Shown piece by piece: positions 1-6,547 of a stretch of 7,403 bases of DNA. Under the pieces are notes generated by a model. It worked only from the letters and a program-made list of their open reading frames with translations. It was not told the origin of the DNA and ran no database searches. Location: NCBI GenBank assembly GCA_035503055.1, contig DATJTV010000035.1, forward strand, positions 1 to 7,403. The letters run 5' to 3'. The DNA comes from JAKAWQ01 sp035503055. Its GTDB lineage: Bacteria; Pseudomonadota; Alphaproteobacteria; Acetobacterales; Acetobacteraceae. How positions within the stretch are numbered: the first letter of the stretch is position 1; the number at the start of each line of letters is the position of its first letter. The translations under genes and the position numbers were made by a program.

Positions 1-2
1 TC

Positions 3-2864
3 GTCGCGGTGCGGGCCGGCGATCACCGCGGCTTCGGCCGGCTGGTCTTCGACTTCCCGGACTGGGTGGCCTACCGCCTGAAGAGGGTCGGGCAGAGCGT
101 CGTGCTGGACTTCGCGGACCCGGCCCCGATCGGCTCGCCGCCGTTCTTGCCGCGCAACGTCATGGCCTTCACCGCGGGCGCCGGCACGGCGAGCCTCGGG
201 CTCTCCTCCGGCGCCGGGCTTCGCACCATGCGGGTCGGCAATCGCATCGTCCTGGACGCGCTCGATCCGGCGGCTGCTCCCGCCGCTGCATCGGCCCCAG
301 CAAGCGTGCGCGTGGCCACCAACGATCCGGGCCTGCCGCTTCCGCCGCCGCCCATCCCGCTTCCCCTGCCGCCGCTGCCGGGCGGCTCCACTGCAACCAC
401 GCCGGCCGCCACGCCGGCGGCTCCGCCGGTGCTCGCCGCCGAGCGGCCCCAACCGGCCGCGACTTCTCCCGCGCCACCCGCCCCAAAGGCGGCGGGAATC
501 CCGGCACCGGCCGCCACGCCCGCGCCGAGCGGGGACGCGGGCCCCGACCTCGCCGATCTCGACGGGCTCGCGCTCGCCGCGAACCGCGTCGCCGCGCCCG
601 CCGGCGCGCTCGCCGCCATCCTCCTTCCCTTTAGTCACGATTCCGGCGCGGCCGCCTTCCGTCGCGGCGACGCCGGCTACGTGGTGTTCGACGAGAACCG
701 CCCGATCGACATGGCGGAGCTGGCCGGGGACCCGGCCTTCGGCGCCGCGCGGGTGACGCTGCTGCCGGCGGGGACGCTGCTCCGCGTCCCGCTGCCGCCC
801 TCGCTCGGCCTCGCGCTCAGCCACCGCGAGGCGGGCTGGGTGGTGGCGATCACGGCGGCGGCGCCCACGGCAAGCGCGATCGTCTCGAAGACCGCCTCCG
901 GCACGCTCGCCCTGCCACTCCCGACCGCTTCGCGGGTGGTGGTGATGCCCGATCCCGAAACCGGGGCCGATTTGCTGGTGGGCACGCTCCACGTGCCGGG
1001 CGCGGCGGTGGCGGTGAGCCGGCACTTCCCGGGCTTCGTGCTGCTCCGCACCTGGCTCGGGATCGCGGTCGAGCCGCAAAGCGACCATCTCGTGCTCGCC
1101 GCCGACGCCGACGGCTTCACGCTGCGCTCCGATGCGCCGGGCGGGCTGCCGCTCGGCCCCGAGCCCGCGCATCTCGCGGCACTCGAAGATGCCGCGAGCC
1201 TCACAACCCGCTTCGATTTTCCGGCGCTTCCGCTGGCGGCGCTCGCGCCGCTTCTCGACCAGGAACTGGACGCCGCCGTGGCCGCGCCGCGGCTGGCGCG
1301 CTTCGCCCCGCGGCTCGCCGAAGCGAAGACCATGCTCGCCCTCGGCATGGGCCCCGAGGCGGCGGCGCTGATCCGGCTCGCCGTGACCGACGATCCGCGC
1401 CACGCGAACGACCCCGAGGTGCACGGGCTCGCCGCCGTCGCCGCCTTGCTCGCCGGACGGATCGATCGGTCCGGCGGGCTCGCGGACCCGGCACTTTCCG
1501 GCAGCGACGAGGTGGCGCTCTGGCGCGCCGCCCGCGCCACCCTGCGCGGCGAGGACCCGGCCGGCACCGCCCCGGTCTTCGCCGCCACCTGCCCGCTCAT
1601 CCTCGCCTATCCGGACGCCTTGCGCGACTTCCTCGCCCCCATCGCGGCGGAGGCGATGGTGAAGGGCGGCGAGCTTCAGGCGGCCTCTTCGTTCCTGGCA
1701 AAGGCCCCGGACGATCCGCCGCTCGCGCTCGCGCGCGCCGGGCTCCTCGCCGCCGAGGGAAAGACGAAGGCGGCGCTCGCCGCCTATCAAACCCTCGTGA
1801 ATTCGCCGGACCGGCCGGTCGCCGCGCGCGCGGCCAGCCGCGCCGTGCTGCTCCAGCTGGCGAGCGGCGCGATCGGCGAGAAGGCTGCCGCCGACGCCCT
1901 CTCGCGCCAGTTCTATGCCTGGCGCGGCGGGGCGCACGAGCTCCGGCTTCGCCTCAAGGTCGCCCAGCTGCGCGCCGATGCGGGCGAGTGGCGCGCCGCG
2001 CTCGACCTTCTCGCCCGCACCCAGGCGCTCTTTCCCGCCGACGCGACGAGGCTCCGCGATGCGCGCGCCGCAACCTTCGAGCGACTCTTCGCGGGCCACG
2101 CCGCCGATCGGCTCGCCCCGCTCGCGCTGGTAAGCCTGATCGAGGACAACGCCGACCTGATTCAGGCCGGCCCGGCCGGAGAGCGGCTCGGCGAAATGCT
2201 CGCCGACCGTCTGGTCGCGCTCGACCTCCCCGACCGCGCCGAGCCGGTGCTGGCAAAACTCATGGCGGAAGCGCCGCCGGGCGCGCCCCAGGCCGGCCTC
2301 GGCGCGCGGCTGGCCGAGGTTCGCCTGGCGCGGGACGACCCGGCCGGCGCGCTCGCCGCCCTCGCCCAGTCCCGCGCGGCCGACCTGCCGCCGGCGCTCG
2401 CCGAGCGGCGGACGATCGCCTACGCGCGCGCCATGGCCGCCGAGGGCCACGACGGAACCGCGCTCGCCGCCCTCGCCGCCTTCGACGATCCCCCGGCCGA
2501 GACCCTCCGCGCCGGCCTCCTGGAGAGGCAACGGAACTGGGCCGGCGCGGAAAGTGCGCTCGCCGCCCTCGTCGCGAGCAAGGTGCCCGCCGCCGGCCCG
2601 CTCTCCGACGCCGACCGCCAGGCGCTGGTCCGGCTGGCGAGCGTCGCCACCGAGGCGGGCGATACGGGAGGGCTCGCTACGCTCGGCGCCGATTACGGCC
2701 CGCGCATGGGCGAGGGGCCGCTTGCCGATATGTTCCGCCTGCTGACGGATCCGCCGGCGCGAAGCCTCGGCGATCTCCCGCGCGTCTCGCGCGAGACGAC
2801 GATCGCCGAAGAGCTGCCCGACGAATTGAAGGCCATCGGCGCCACGATGCAGGTCGTGCCTTAG
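3..2864 (+). CDS. Large Ala/Pro-rich protein with beta-type N-terminal segments and TPR-like C-terminal half (5' partial)
   Basis: The frame is open to the window's left edge; a GTG at 9 is possible but falls inside what looks like a continuing beta domain, so I treat the gene as 5'-truncated. Numbering from that GTG (951 residues to the TAG), residues 8-35 contain the pattern FGRLVFDFP...VVLDF, which resembles the beta-rich segments of AMIN-like envelope proteins. Residues 87-180 are a low-complexity Ala/Pro linker with a PPPPIPLPLPPLP core. Residues 213-285 form a second beta-rich module (AAFRRGDAGYVVFDE, then GTLLRVPLPP and GWVVAI). From about 425 to 900 the chain is nearly all Ala/Leu/Arg helices with a TPR-like or solenoid rhythm, for example GKTKAALAAYQTL and GEWRAALDLLARTQALFP. 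Such proteins are usually scaffolds in the envelope, but no catalytic motif is visible and I do not recognise a named family. The signal peptide, if any, would lie upstream of the window. Confidence 0.8.
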   Translation, partial: VAVRAGDHRGFGRLVFDFPDWVAYRLKRVGQSVVLDFADPAPIGSPPFLPRNVMAFTAGAGTASLGLSSGAGLRTMRVGNRIVLDALDPAAAPAAASAPASVRVATNDPGLPLPPPPIPLPLPPLPGGSTATTPAATPAAPPVLAAERPQPAATSPAPPAPKAAGIPAPAATPAPSGDAGPDLADLDGLALAANRVAAPAGALAAILLPFSHDSGAAAFRRGDAGYVVFDENRPIDMAELAGDPAFGAARVTLLPAGTLLRVPLPPSLGLALSHREAGWVVAITAAAPTASAIVSKTASGTLALPLPTASRVVVMPDPETGADLLVGTLHVPGAAVAVSRHFPGFVLLRTWLGIAVEPQSDHLVLAADADGFTLRSDAPGGLPLGPEPAHLAALEDAASLTTRFDFPALPLAALAPLLDQELDAAVAAPRLARFAPRLAEAKTMLALGMGPEAAALIRLAVTDDPRHANDPEVHGLAAVAALLAGRIDRSGGLADPALSGSDEVALWRAARATLRGEDPAGTAPVFAATCPLILAYPDALRDFLAPIAAEAMVKGGELQAASSFLAKAPDDPPLALARAGLLAAEGKTKAALAAYQTLVNSPDRPVAARAASRAVLLQLASGAIGEKAAADALSRQFYAWRGGAHELRLRLKVAQLRADAGEWRAALDLLARTQALFPADATRLRDARAATFERLFAGHAADRLAPLALVSLIEDNADLIQAGPAGERLGEMLADRLVALDLPDRAEPVLAKLMAEAPPGAPQAGLGARLAEVRLARDDPAGALAALAQSRAADLPPALAERRTIAYARAMAAEGHDGTALAALAAFDDPPAETLRAGLLERQRNWAGAESALAALVASKVPAAGPLSDADRQALVRLASVATEAGDTGGLATLGADYGPRMGEGPLADMFRLLTDPPARSLGDLPRVSRETTIAEELPDELKAIGATMQVVP

Positions 2865-2897
2865 ACCAACAGGTCAATAGAGCCGCGGTCTTTGCTC

Positions 2898-2926
2898 TTG
2901 CGCCGATGGCGCGCTTTGCCTATGTG
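2898..2926 (+). promoter_or_regulatory. Weak candidate promoter for speD
   Basis: TTGCGC at 2898-2903 and TATGTG at 2921-2926 are separated by 17 bases and match a sigma-70 type -35/-10 pair only at the first three positions of each box. The placement, just after the upstream gene and about 75 bases before speD, is sensible. However, the -35 box overlaps a small hairpin, and in GC-rich alphaproteobacterial DNA such matches occur often by chance. Confidence 0.2.
2900..2912 (+). terminator. Weak hairpin after the large upstream gene
   Basis: The inverted repeat GCGCC-GAT-GGCGC gives a perfect 5-bp GC stem with a 3-base loop, 36 bases after the stop codon of the upstream gene. It is followed by GCTTTGCC, so the T tract is poor. 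It could be a weak intrinsic terminator or simply part of the speD leader. The ATG of the possible leader peptide begins in its loop. Confidence 0.2.
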
Positions 2927-2938
2927 CCGGGACCTTAG
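2906..2938 (+). other. Possible 10-codon leader peptide upstream of speD
   Basis: An ATG-started frame encodes MARFAYVPGP and then TAG, ending 61 bases before the speD start. The C-terminal Pro-Gly-Pro-stop is the kind of ending that slows ribosome termination in known regulatory peptides, such as bacterial TnaC and polyamine-related leader peptides. I see no clear Shine-Dalgarno site before the ATG, and the ATG starts within the loop of a small hairpin. The frame is also only the tail of a chance frame open through the upstream gene. Translation is therefore unproven. Confidence 0.2.
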
Positions 2939-2976
2939 CCCGCCGGCGCGAAGCGAAAGCTTGGCCCGAGAGGCTG
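2937..2976 (+). promoter_or_regulatory. Possible stem-loop in the speD leader
   Basis: The inner part at 2951-2962 is AAGC-GAAA-GCTT, a perfect 4-bp stem capped by a GNRA-type GAAA tetraloop. GCC 2942-2944 can pair with GGC 2963-2965, and AGCC 2937-2940 with GGCT 2972-2975, extending a broken stem with an asymmetric internal loop. It starts at the stop codon of the possible leader peptide and ends 13 bases before the speD Shine-Dalgarno site. The pairing was found by eye, no energy was computed, and it matches no riboswitch class that I recognise. Confidence 0.2.
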
Positions 2977-2988
2977 TCTGCTGGTTGC

Positions 2989-2993
2989 AGGGG
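2989..2993 (+). promoter_or_regulatory. Ribosome binding site of speD
   Basis: AGGGG lies 6 bases before the ATG at 3000. It supports that start over the in-frame ATG at 2922 and the TTG at 2892. Those would add 26 or 36 residues unlike the family, and the ATG at 2922 overlaps the possible leader peptide. Confidence 0.6.
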
Positions 2994-2999
2994 TACGCG

Positions 3000-3449
3000 A
3001 TGAACGCACTTGCTCAACTGGGGATGGTCTCGGAAAGCTCCCGAGAGAACCAGGAAAACGCCTCCGCGCCCGAGGCAAAGGACTATTTCGTCACGCGCGA
3101 CGGACTTCGCTTCGCCGGCACGCATCTGCTGATCGATCTGTGGGGCGCGGAAAATCTCACCGATCCCGCCGCCATCGAGGAAGCGCTTTCCGACGCCGCG
3201 CGCGCGGCGGAAGCGACGATCCTGCACGCGCACCTGCACCATTTCGGGCCGGAGGGCGGCGTTTCCGGCGTGCTCGTGCTGGCGGAAAGCCATATTTCGA
3301 TTCTCACTTGGCCTGAGCGCGCGTTCGCCGCGATCGACATCTTCATGTGCGGCGCCTGCGATCCCTACCGCTCGGTGCCGGTCATCAAGGAAGCTTTCCG
3401 TCCGCGTTCGATCCAGCTCTCCGAGCAGCGGCGCGGCCTGATCGCGTGA
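3000..3449 (+). CDS. speD: S-adenosylmethionine decarboxylase proenzyme, prokaryotic (class 1B) type
   Basis: SpeD decarboxylates S-adenosylmethionine to give the aminopropyl donor for spermidine synthesis. The family is made as a proenzyme that cuts itself between Glu and Ser, the Ser becoming the pyruvoyl cofactor. Here the protein has 149 residues: a polar, low-complexity N-terminal extension (about 1-28), then the core beginning DYFVTRDGLRFAGTHLLIDLWGA. The cleavage motif AESHIS places the pyruvoyl Ser at residue 97. By alignment with the Thermotoga maritima enzyme (Ser55, Ser63, His68, Cys83), Ser89 and the catalytic Cys117 (in FMCGACDP) are present at exactly the expected spacing. The residue equivalent to His68 is Leu102 (ISILTWPE where the usual form is ISIHTWPE), which is odd because that His takes part in processing. 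The start at 3000 has an AGGGG site. speE follows after 7 bases, which fixes the pathway role. Family assignment is firm; full activity is less certain. Confidence 0.95.
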   Translation: MNALAQLGMVSESSRENQENASAPEAKDYFVTRDGLRFAGTHLLIDLWGAENLTDPAAIEEALSDAARAAEATILHAHLHHFGPEGGVSGVLVLAESHISILTWPERAFAAIDIFMCGACDPYRSVPVIKEAFRPRSIQLSEQRRGLIA

Positions 3450-3456
3450 TGCGCCG

Positions 3457-4323
3457 ATGGCGCTCGATGCGTGGGTCAATGAGAGCCTCTATCCCGCGTG
3501 GGGCCAGCGCTTCCGCGTGAAGCGCTGGCTCGCGTCGGCGCAAAGCGCGTTCCAGGACATCGCGATCTTCGAGAGCGAGACGCACGGGCGCGTGCTCATG
3601 CTCGACGGCGTGGTGCAGATCACCGAAGCGGACGAGTTCGTGTATCAGGAGATGCTCGTGCACGTTCCGCTGATCGCGCACGGCAAGCCCGAACGCGTGC
3701 TCATCATCGGCGCGGGCGACGGCGGCGTGCTCCGGCGCGTGCTTGCGCACCGCAGCGTGCGCCGCGCGGTCATGGTGGAAATCGATGCGGAGGTGATCCG
3801 TCTCGCCCGCCAGTTCCTTCCCGCGATCGGCGGCGCGGCCTGGGAAGATCCGCGCGCCGAGGTGATCGTGGGCGACGGCATCGCCTACGCGGCGGCGGCG
3901 CCGGATGCGGCATTCGATGTCGTGATCGTCGATTCCACCGACCCGATCGGCGTCGGCGAAACCCTGTTCACCGAGGCGTTCTACGCCCACGCCGCCCGCA
4001 TCCTCTCGCCCTCCGGCATCGTCGTGAACCAGTGCGGCGTGCCCTTCATGCAGGGCGACGAGCTCGCCGAGACCAGCCGCCGGCGGCGCAGCGCGTTCGC
4101 CCATGTCGGCGCCTATCTCGCCGCGGTGCCGACCTATGTCGGCGGCTTCATGACGCTCGGCTGGGCGGCGAACGACTCCACCCTGGCCGCGCTTTCGCCC
4201 GCCCAGGCGCGCGAGCGCGCGAAGGAGGCGGGAATTCTCGGCACGACGCGCTACTGGACCCCCGAGATCCAGGCGAGCGCCTTCCACCTTCCTCCCTACA
4301 TCGCCGAGCTTCTTTCGCGCTGA
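3457..4323 (+). CDS. speE: Spermidine synthase (putrescine aminopropyltransferase)
   Basis: SpeE transfers the aminopropyl group from decarboxylated S-adenosylmethionine to putrescine, yielding spermidine and methylthioadenosine in the cytoplasm. The 288-residue length is normal. Residues 46-71 carry the N-terminal beta segment and the gate region (LMLDGVVQITEADEF, then YQEM). Residues 82-92 give the nucleotide-binding loop LIIGAGDGGVL, VEID at 107-110 is the ribose-binding acidic pair region, and GDG at 139-141 lies near the adenine. The catalytic segment VDSTDPIGVGETLFTEAFY spans 158-176, with Asp159 and Asp162 as the expected active-site acids. The C-terminal part GGFMTLGWA at 229-237 and TRYWTPEIQASAF at 264-276 are typical of bacterial members. 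There is no convincing Shine-Dalgarno site in the 7-base gap after speD, so translation is probably coupled to speD. recX starts one base after its stop. Confidence 0.96.
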   Translation: MALDAWVNESLYPAWGQRFRVKRWLASAQSAFQDIAIFESETHGRVLMLDGVVQITEADEFVYQEMLVHVPLIAHGKPERVLIIGAGDGGVLRRVLAHRSVRRAVMVEIDAEVIRLARQFLPAIGGAAWEDPRAEVIVGDGIAYAAAAPDAAFDVVIVDSTDPIGVGETLFTEAFYAHAARILSPSGIVVNQCGVPFMQGDELAETSRRRRSAFAHVGAYLAAVPTYVGGFMTLGWAANDSTLAALSPAQARERAKEAGILGTTRYWTPEIQASAFHLPPYIAELLSR

Positions 4324-4324
4324 G

Positions 4325-4915
4325 ATGTCCCGGGGCAAAAGCCCAAGATCGGCCGATGAGGTCCAGGCGGCGCTGCACGAGGCCGCCCTTGCCCACCTCG
4401 CGCGCTACGCGGCGACCTCCGCAGGGCTCGAACGCGTGCTGCTCCGCCGCCTCGCCCGCTGGGCGCGCGAGCCCGACGCGATCCAATCCGAGCCCGCCGC
4501 GGCGCGCGCCGCCGCCAAATCCGTGGTCGCGCGGCTGGTCGCGGCAGGCGCGGTGGACGACGCCGCCTTCGCCGCCGCCCGCGCCAGACGCCTCGCCCGC
4601 ACCGGCAACTCCCGGCTCAGGATCGCGGCCCACCTCGCCCGGCACGGCATAACCGGCACCACGCTTGCCGCCGCCCTCCCCTCGGACCGCACGGCCGAGC
4701 TGCTGGCCGCGCTGACGCTCGCACGGCGCCGCCACATCGGACCCTTCCGCGCAGCACCCCGCCCCGACCCGGACACGGCACGGCGCGAGCTCGCGATCCT
4801 GGCGCGCGCCGGCTTCCCGGCCCCGGTCGCAAAGCAGGCGCTCGCCATGCCACGCGCGGACGCGGAGGAGCGGCTTGCCGCGTCCCGCCGGGCAGGGGCA
4901 GAGCCCCTTGTCTAA
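4325..4915 (+). CDS. recX: RecX family regulatory protein
   Basis: RecX proteins bind RecA filaments and modulate recombination and the SOS response. The 196-residue protein is Ala/Arg-rich and nearly all helical, as expected for the three-repeat RecX fold. The clearest family segment is AALAHLARYAATSAGLERVLLRRLARWA at about 20-47, given here only for its pattern of Leu/Tyr/Arg spacing (key residues Leu25, Tyr28, Leu35, Val38, Leu39 and Arg41-Arg42). It is followed by VARLVAAGAVDDAAFAAARA (68-87) and SRLRIAAHLARHGI (96-109). The last repeat is weak. Its ATG lies one base beyond the speE stop and lacks its own clear ribosome site, so coupling to speE is likely. recA is not in the window; recX often sits beside recA in other bacteria, so this location is less usual. 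The family call is good; repeat divergence leaves some doubt about activity. Confidence 0.85.
   Translation: MSRGKSPRSADEVQAALHEAALAHLARYAATSAGLERVLLRRLARWAREPDAIQSEPAAARAAAKSVVARLVAAGAVDDAAFAAARARRLARTGNSRLRIAAHLARHGITGTTLAAALPSDRTAELLAALTLARRRHIGPFRAAPRPDPDTARRELAILARAGFPAPVAKQALAMPRADAEERLAASRRAGAEPLV
4894..4908 (+). terminator. Hairpin at the 3' end of recX, possible terminator
   Basis: AGGGGC-AGA-GCCCCT forms a perfect 6-bp, GC-rich stem with a 3-base loop inside the last codons of recX, followed by TGTCTAAAC. The T content downstream is low, so termination would be weak. It fits a break between the speD-speE-recX cluster and the next gene, which begins 89 bases later with its own strong ribosome site. 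Confidence 0.35.
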
Positions 4916-4993
4916 ACCGCAGGTTGCGCCCCGAACCTCCCACTGGCCGCTTGACCCGCGCCGCGGCCGGTCCCAGCTTCGCCCCGTCTTCAC

Positions 4994-4999
4994 AGGAGG
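4994..4999 (+). promoter_or_regulatory. Strong ribosome binding site setting the start at 5005
   Basis: AGGAGG, a full Shine-Dalgarno core, ends 5 bases before the ATG at 5005. It rules out the longer in-frame reading from 4924. The shorter start also leaves a clean signal peptide at the N-terminus. Confidence 0.8.
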
Positions 5000-5004
5000 A
5001 TCTG

Positions 5005-5631
5005 ATGGCGCCACGCCTCGTTTTCGGTCTCGGCGCGCTTGCACTCGTGCTTGGGGCGGCGTCGGCTCAGGCCGGTGATCAGCCGCCGCTCGTTCCCACG
5101 CGTGACGTCGCCGTGACCTATCGTGTGCAGGCCCCCCCCAATGTGCAGGACCCCCAAGGGGCCACCCGCGTCGTGCACATGTATTTCGACGCCGCCGACC
5201 AGCGCGTGCATATCGATATGTCGAGCCAGCCGGGCTTCCTGGTGATCGACCACAAGGCCGACCTGGTGACGATGGTGAACGACGCCACCCACAGCTACAT
5301 GCAGTTGCAAGCGCCGCCGGCGATGGGCGAGCTGATGTTCCGCAGCCCCGATCTGCACCTCGTTCCCCACGGCACGCAAACGGTGGCGGGCCAGTCCTGC
5401 ACCGTCTGGGAGATGTCCGAGGCCGGCCAGGTCCGCGGCGACGCCTGCATCACCGCCGATGGCGTGGTGCTGAGCGGCCGGCCCGCCAACGCCCCGACTT
5501 CGGACACGGGGATCGTCGCGACCTCCGTCTCCTACGGTCCGCAGCCGGCGTCGCTCTTCGTGGCGCCCGCGGGCTATCAGCGCGTCCAGCCGAACCTGCC
5601 GCCCGGCGGCGCCGCGCCCGCGAAGCCGTGA
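5005..5631 (+). CDS. Secreted/periplasmic protein of unknown function, DUF4412-like
   Basis: The 208-residue product has a classic Sec signal peptide: MAPR, a hydrophobic stretch LVFGLGALALVLGAAS, and a cleavage motif AQA after about residue 23. The mature part looks like an all-beta domain with alternating hydrophobic strands (VAVTYRVQ, VVHMYFDAADQRVHIDM, GFLVIDHKADLVTMVND, HSYMQL). It then has the segment TVAGQSCTVWEM...GDACITADGVVL, in which Cys132 and Cys148 could form a disulfide. This layout, a strand-rich sheet followed by a G-x-x-C-x-x-W motif, resembles DUF4412-type periplasmic proteins; that is a memory-based match. The Pro/Ala-rich tail (199-208) is probably disordered. The MsrQ-like membrane gene begins 28 bases later, so they are likely cotranscribed. 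A run of eight C lies at 5132-5139. No catalytic motif is seen. Confidence 0.8.
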   Translation: MAPRLVFGLGALALVLGAASAQAGDQPPLVPTRDVAVTYRVQAPPNVQDPQGATRVVHMYFDAADQRVHIDMSSQPGFLVIDHKADLVTMVNDATHSYMQLQAPPAMGELMFRSPDLHLVPHGTQTVAGQSCTVWEMSEAGQVRGDACITADGVVLSGRPANAPTSDTGIVATSVSYGPQPASLFVAPAGYQRVQPNLPPGGAAPAKP

Positions 5632-5659
5632 ACCTGGCCCCGCCTACCGCCGGAAGGTC

Positions 5660-6547
5660 ATGACCGGGGTCCGCGGACGCGCCCCTTGGCGCGACCGCAG
5701 CGGCCGCCTCTCGGCCCTCAAGACTGTCGTATTCGTCCTTCTGCCCCTGCCGGCCCTCGCCCAGCTCGTCGCCTGGGCCGTCTACGGCGTCGCCGGCCAT
5801 CCCTCGCAGACGGTCCTCCTGCTCACCGGCTTCTGGTCGGACCGGCTCCTGGTGGCGACACTCGCGGTAACGCCGCTCGCCGCGCTCTTCGCCCTCCCGC
5901 GCCTCACCCTGGTGCGGCGGATGCTGGGCGTCGCGGCGGCCGCCTACGCCGCGGCGCACCTCGTCGTCTATGCCTTCCAGCAGGGCTTCGCCTGGGGCTT
6001 CATCGCCGTCCAGATGGTGAGCCATCCGGTGCTCACCGTCGGCCTCGCGTCCCTCCTCGGCCTTGCCGCGCTCGCCGTCACCTCCACCGACGGTTGGGTA
6101 CGCCGCCTCGGCCGTGCCTGGAAGCGGCTCCATCTCCTCGTCCATCCCGCCATCGTCCTGGCCCTCCTCCACAGCTTCATGGAGGCGCCGGCGAACGTCA
6201 CGCTCTCCGCCACCTGCGCCGGCCTCTATCTCTGGCTGCTCCTCTGGCGGTTCCTGCCCAAGGGCGCGCGCCGCCAGCCGCTCGCCCTGCTCGGGCTGGC
6301 ATGCGTCGCCGCCGCCGGCACTGCCGGGCTCGAGGCGGGCTGGTACGCGCTCGCCACCGGCCTCCCGTGGCCGCGCATCCTCGGCGCAAATCTCTCCCTC
6401 GAAGCGGGCATCCGCCCCGCCCAATGGGTGGCGCTCGCCGGACTCGCCATCGCCGGCGCGATGGCCGCGCGGCGGGTTGGTCCCAGACTGATGACCCGGC
6501 TCTTCGCTTCGGCTATCAGCCTTCCGGCAAGAGAGACCGAGCGGTGA
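5660..6547 (+). CDS. MsrQ/YedZ-like haem-binding membrane protein with C-terminal extension
   Basis: The 295-residue protein is polytopic, with about eight hydrophobic segments (about 21-43, 62-80, 88-108, 118-141, 155-174, 183-198, 207-223, 255-271). The central part matches the ferric-reductase-like transmembrane family of MsrQ, the b-type haem subunit that feeds electrons to the periplasmic methionine sulfoxide reductase MsrP. GFWSDRLLVATLAVTPLA, AVTSTDGWVRRLGRAWKRLH and the spacing agree. Candidate haem ligands His100, His158 and His171 correspond to Escherichia coli MsrQ His91, His151 and His164, with the same 13-residue spacing between the last two. His122 and His162 are extra. It is longer than the usual ~200 residues because of about 90 C-terminal residues with two more possible helices. 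GGAAGG at 5652-5657 supports the start. No msrP is in the window, so the electron acceptor is unknown and I give no symbol. The stop overlaps the trpB start. Confidence 0.82.
   Translation: MTGVRGRAPWRDRSGRLSALKTVVFVLLPLPALAQLVAWAVYGVAGHPSQTVLLLTGFWSDRLLVATLAVTPLAALFALPRLTLVRRMLGVAAAAYAAAHLVVYAFQQGFAWGFIAVQMVSHPVLTVGLASLLGLAALAVTSTDGWVRRLGRAWKRLHLLVHPAIVLALLHSFMEAPANVTLSATCAGLYLWLLLWRFLPKGARRQPLALLGLACVAAAGTAGLEAGWYALATGLPWPRILGANLSLEAGIRPAQWVALAGLAIAGAMAARRVGPRLMTRLFASAISLPARETER

Noticed and set aside
1988..2938. Overlapping + strand frame of 316 codons within the large gene
   Set aside because: It is Arg/Pro/Ala-rich with no hydrophobic pattern, a typical out-of-frame shadow; only its last 10 codons, outside the gene, are discussed as a possible leader peptide.
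2865..2999. SAM-sensing riboswitch (SAM-II or SAM/SAH type) before speD
   Set aside because: I looked for a compact pseudoknot with conserved loops and found only short, broken stems; nothing matched a known class.
2874..3479. Long minus-strand frame opposite speD
   Set aside because: It mirrors the codon pattern of speD, has no recognisable domain, and lies opposite a gene with firm family motifs.
3385..4338. Minus-strand frame of 317 codons opposite speE
   Set aside because: Its composition (Arg/His/Ala-rich, no hydrophobic core) is that expected of an antisense shadow in GC-rich DNA; speE on the + strand is certain.
4951..4979. TTGACC at 4951-4956 as a -35 box for the gene at 5005
   Set aside because: No acceptable -10 box lies 16-18 bases downstream (best is CAGCTT), so I did not list a promoter, though the box itself is good.
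5450..6424. Minus-strand frame of 324 codons opposite the membrane-protein gene
   Set aside because: It is extremely rich in Gly/Glu/Arg, as expected for the antisense of Leu/Ala-rich membrane helices, with no motif.
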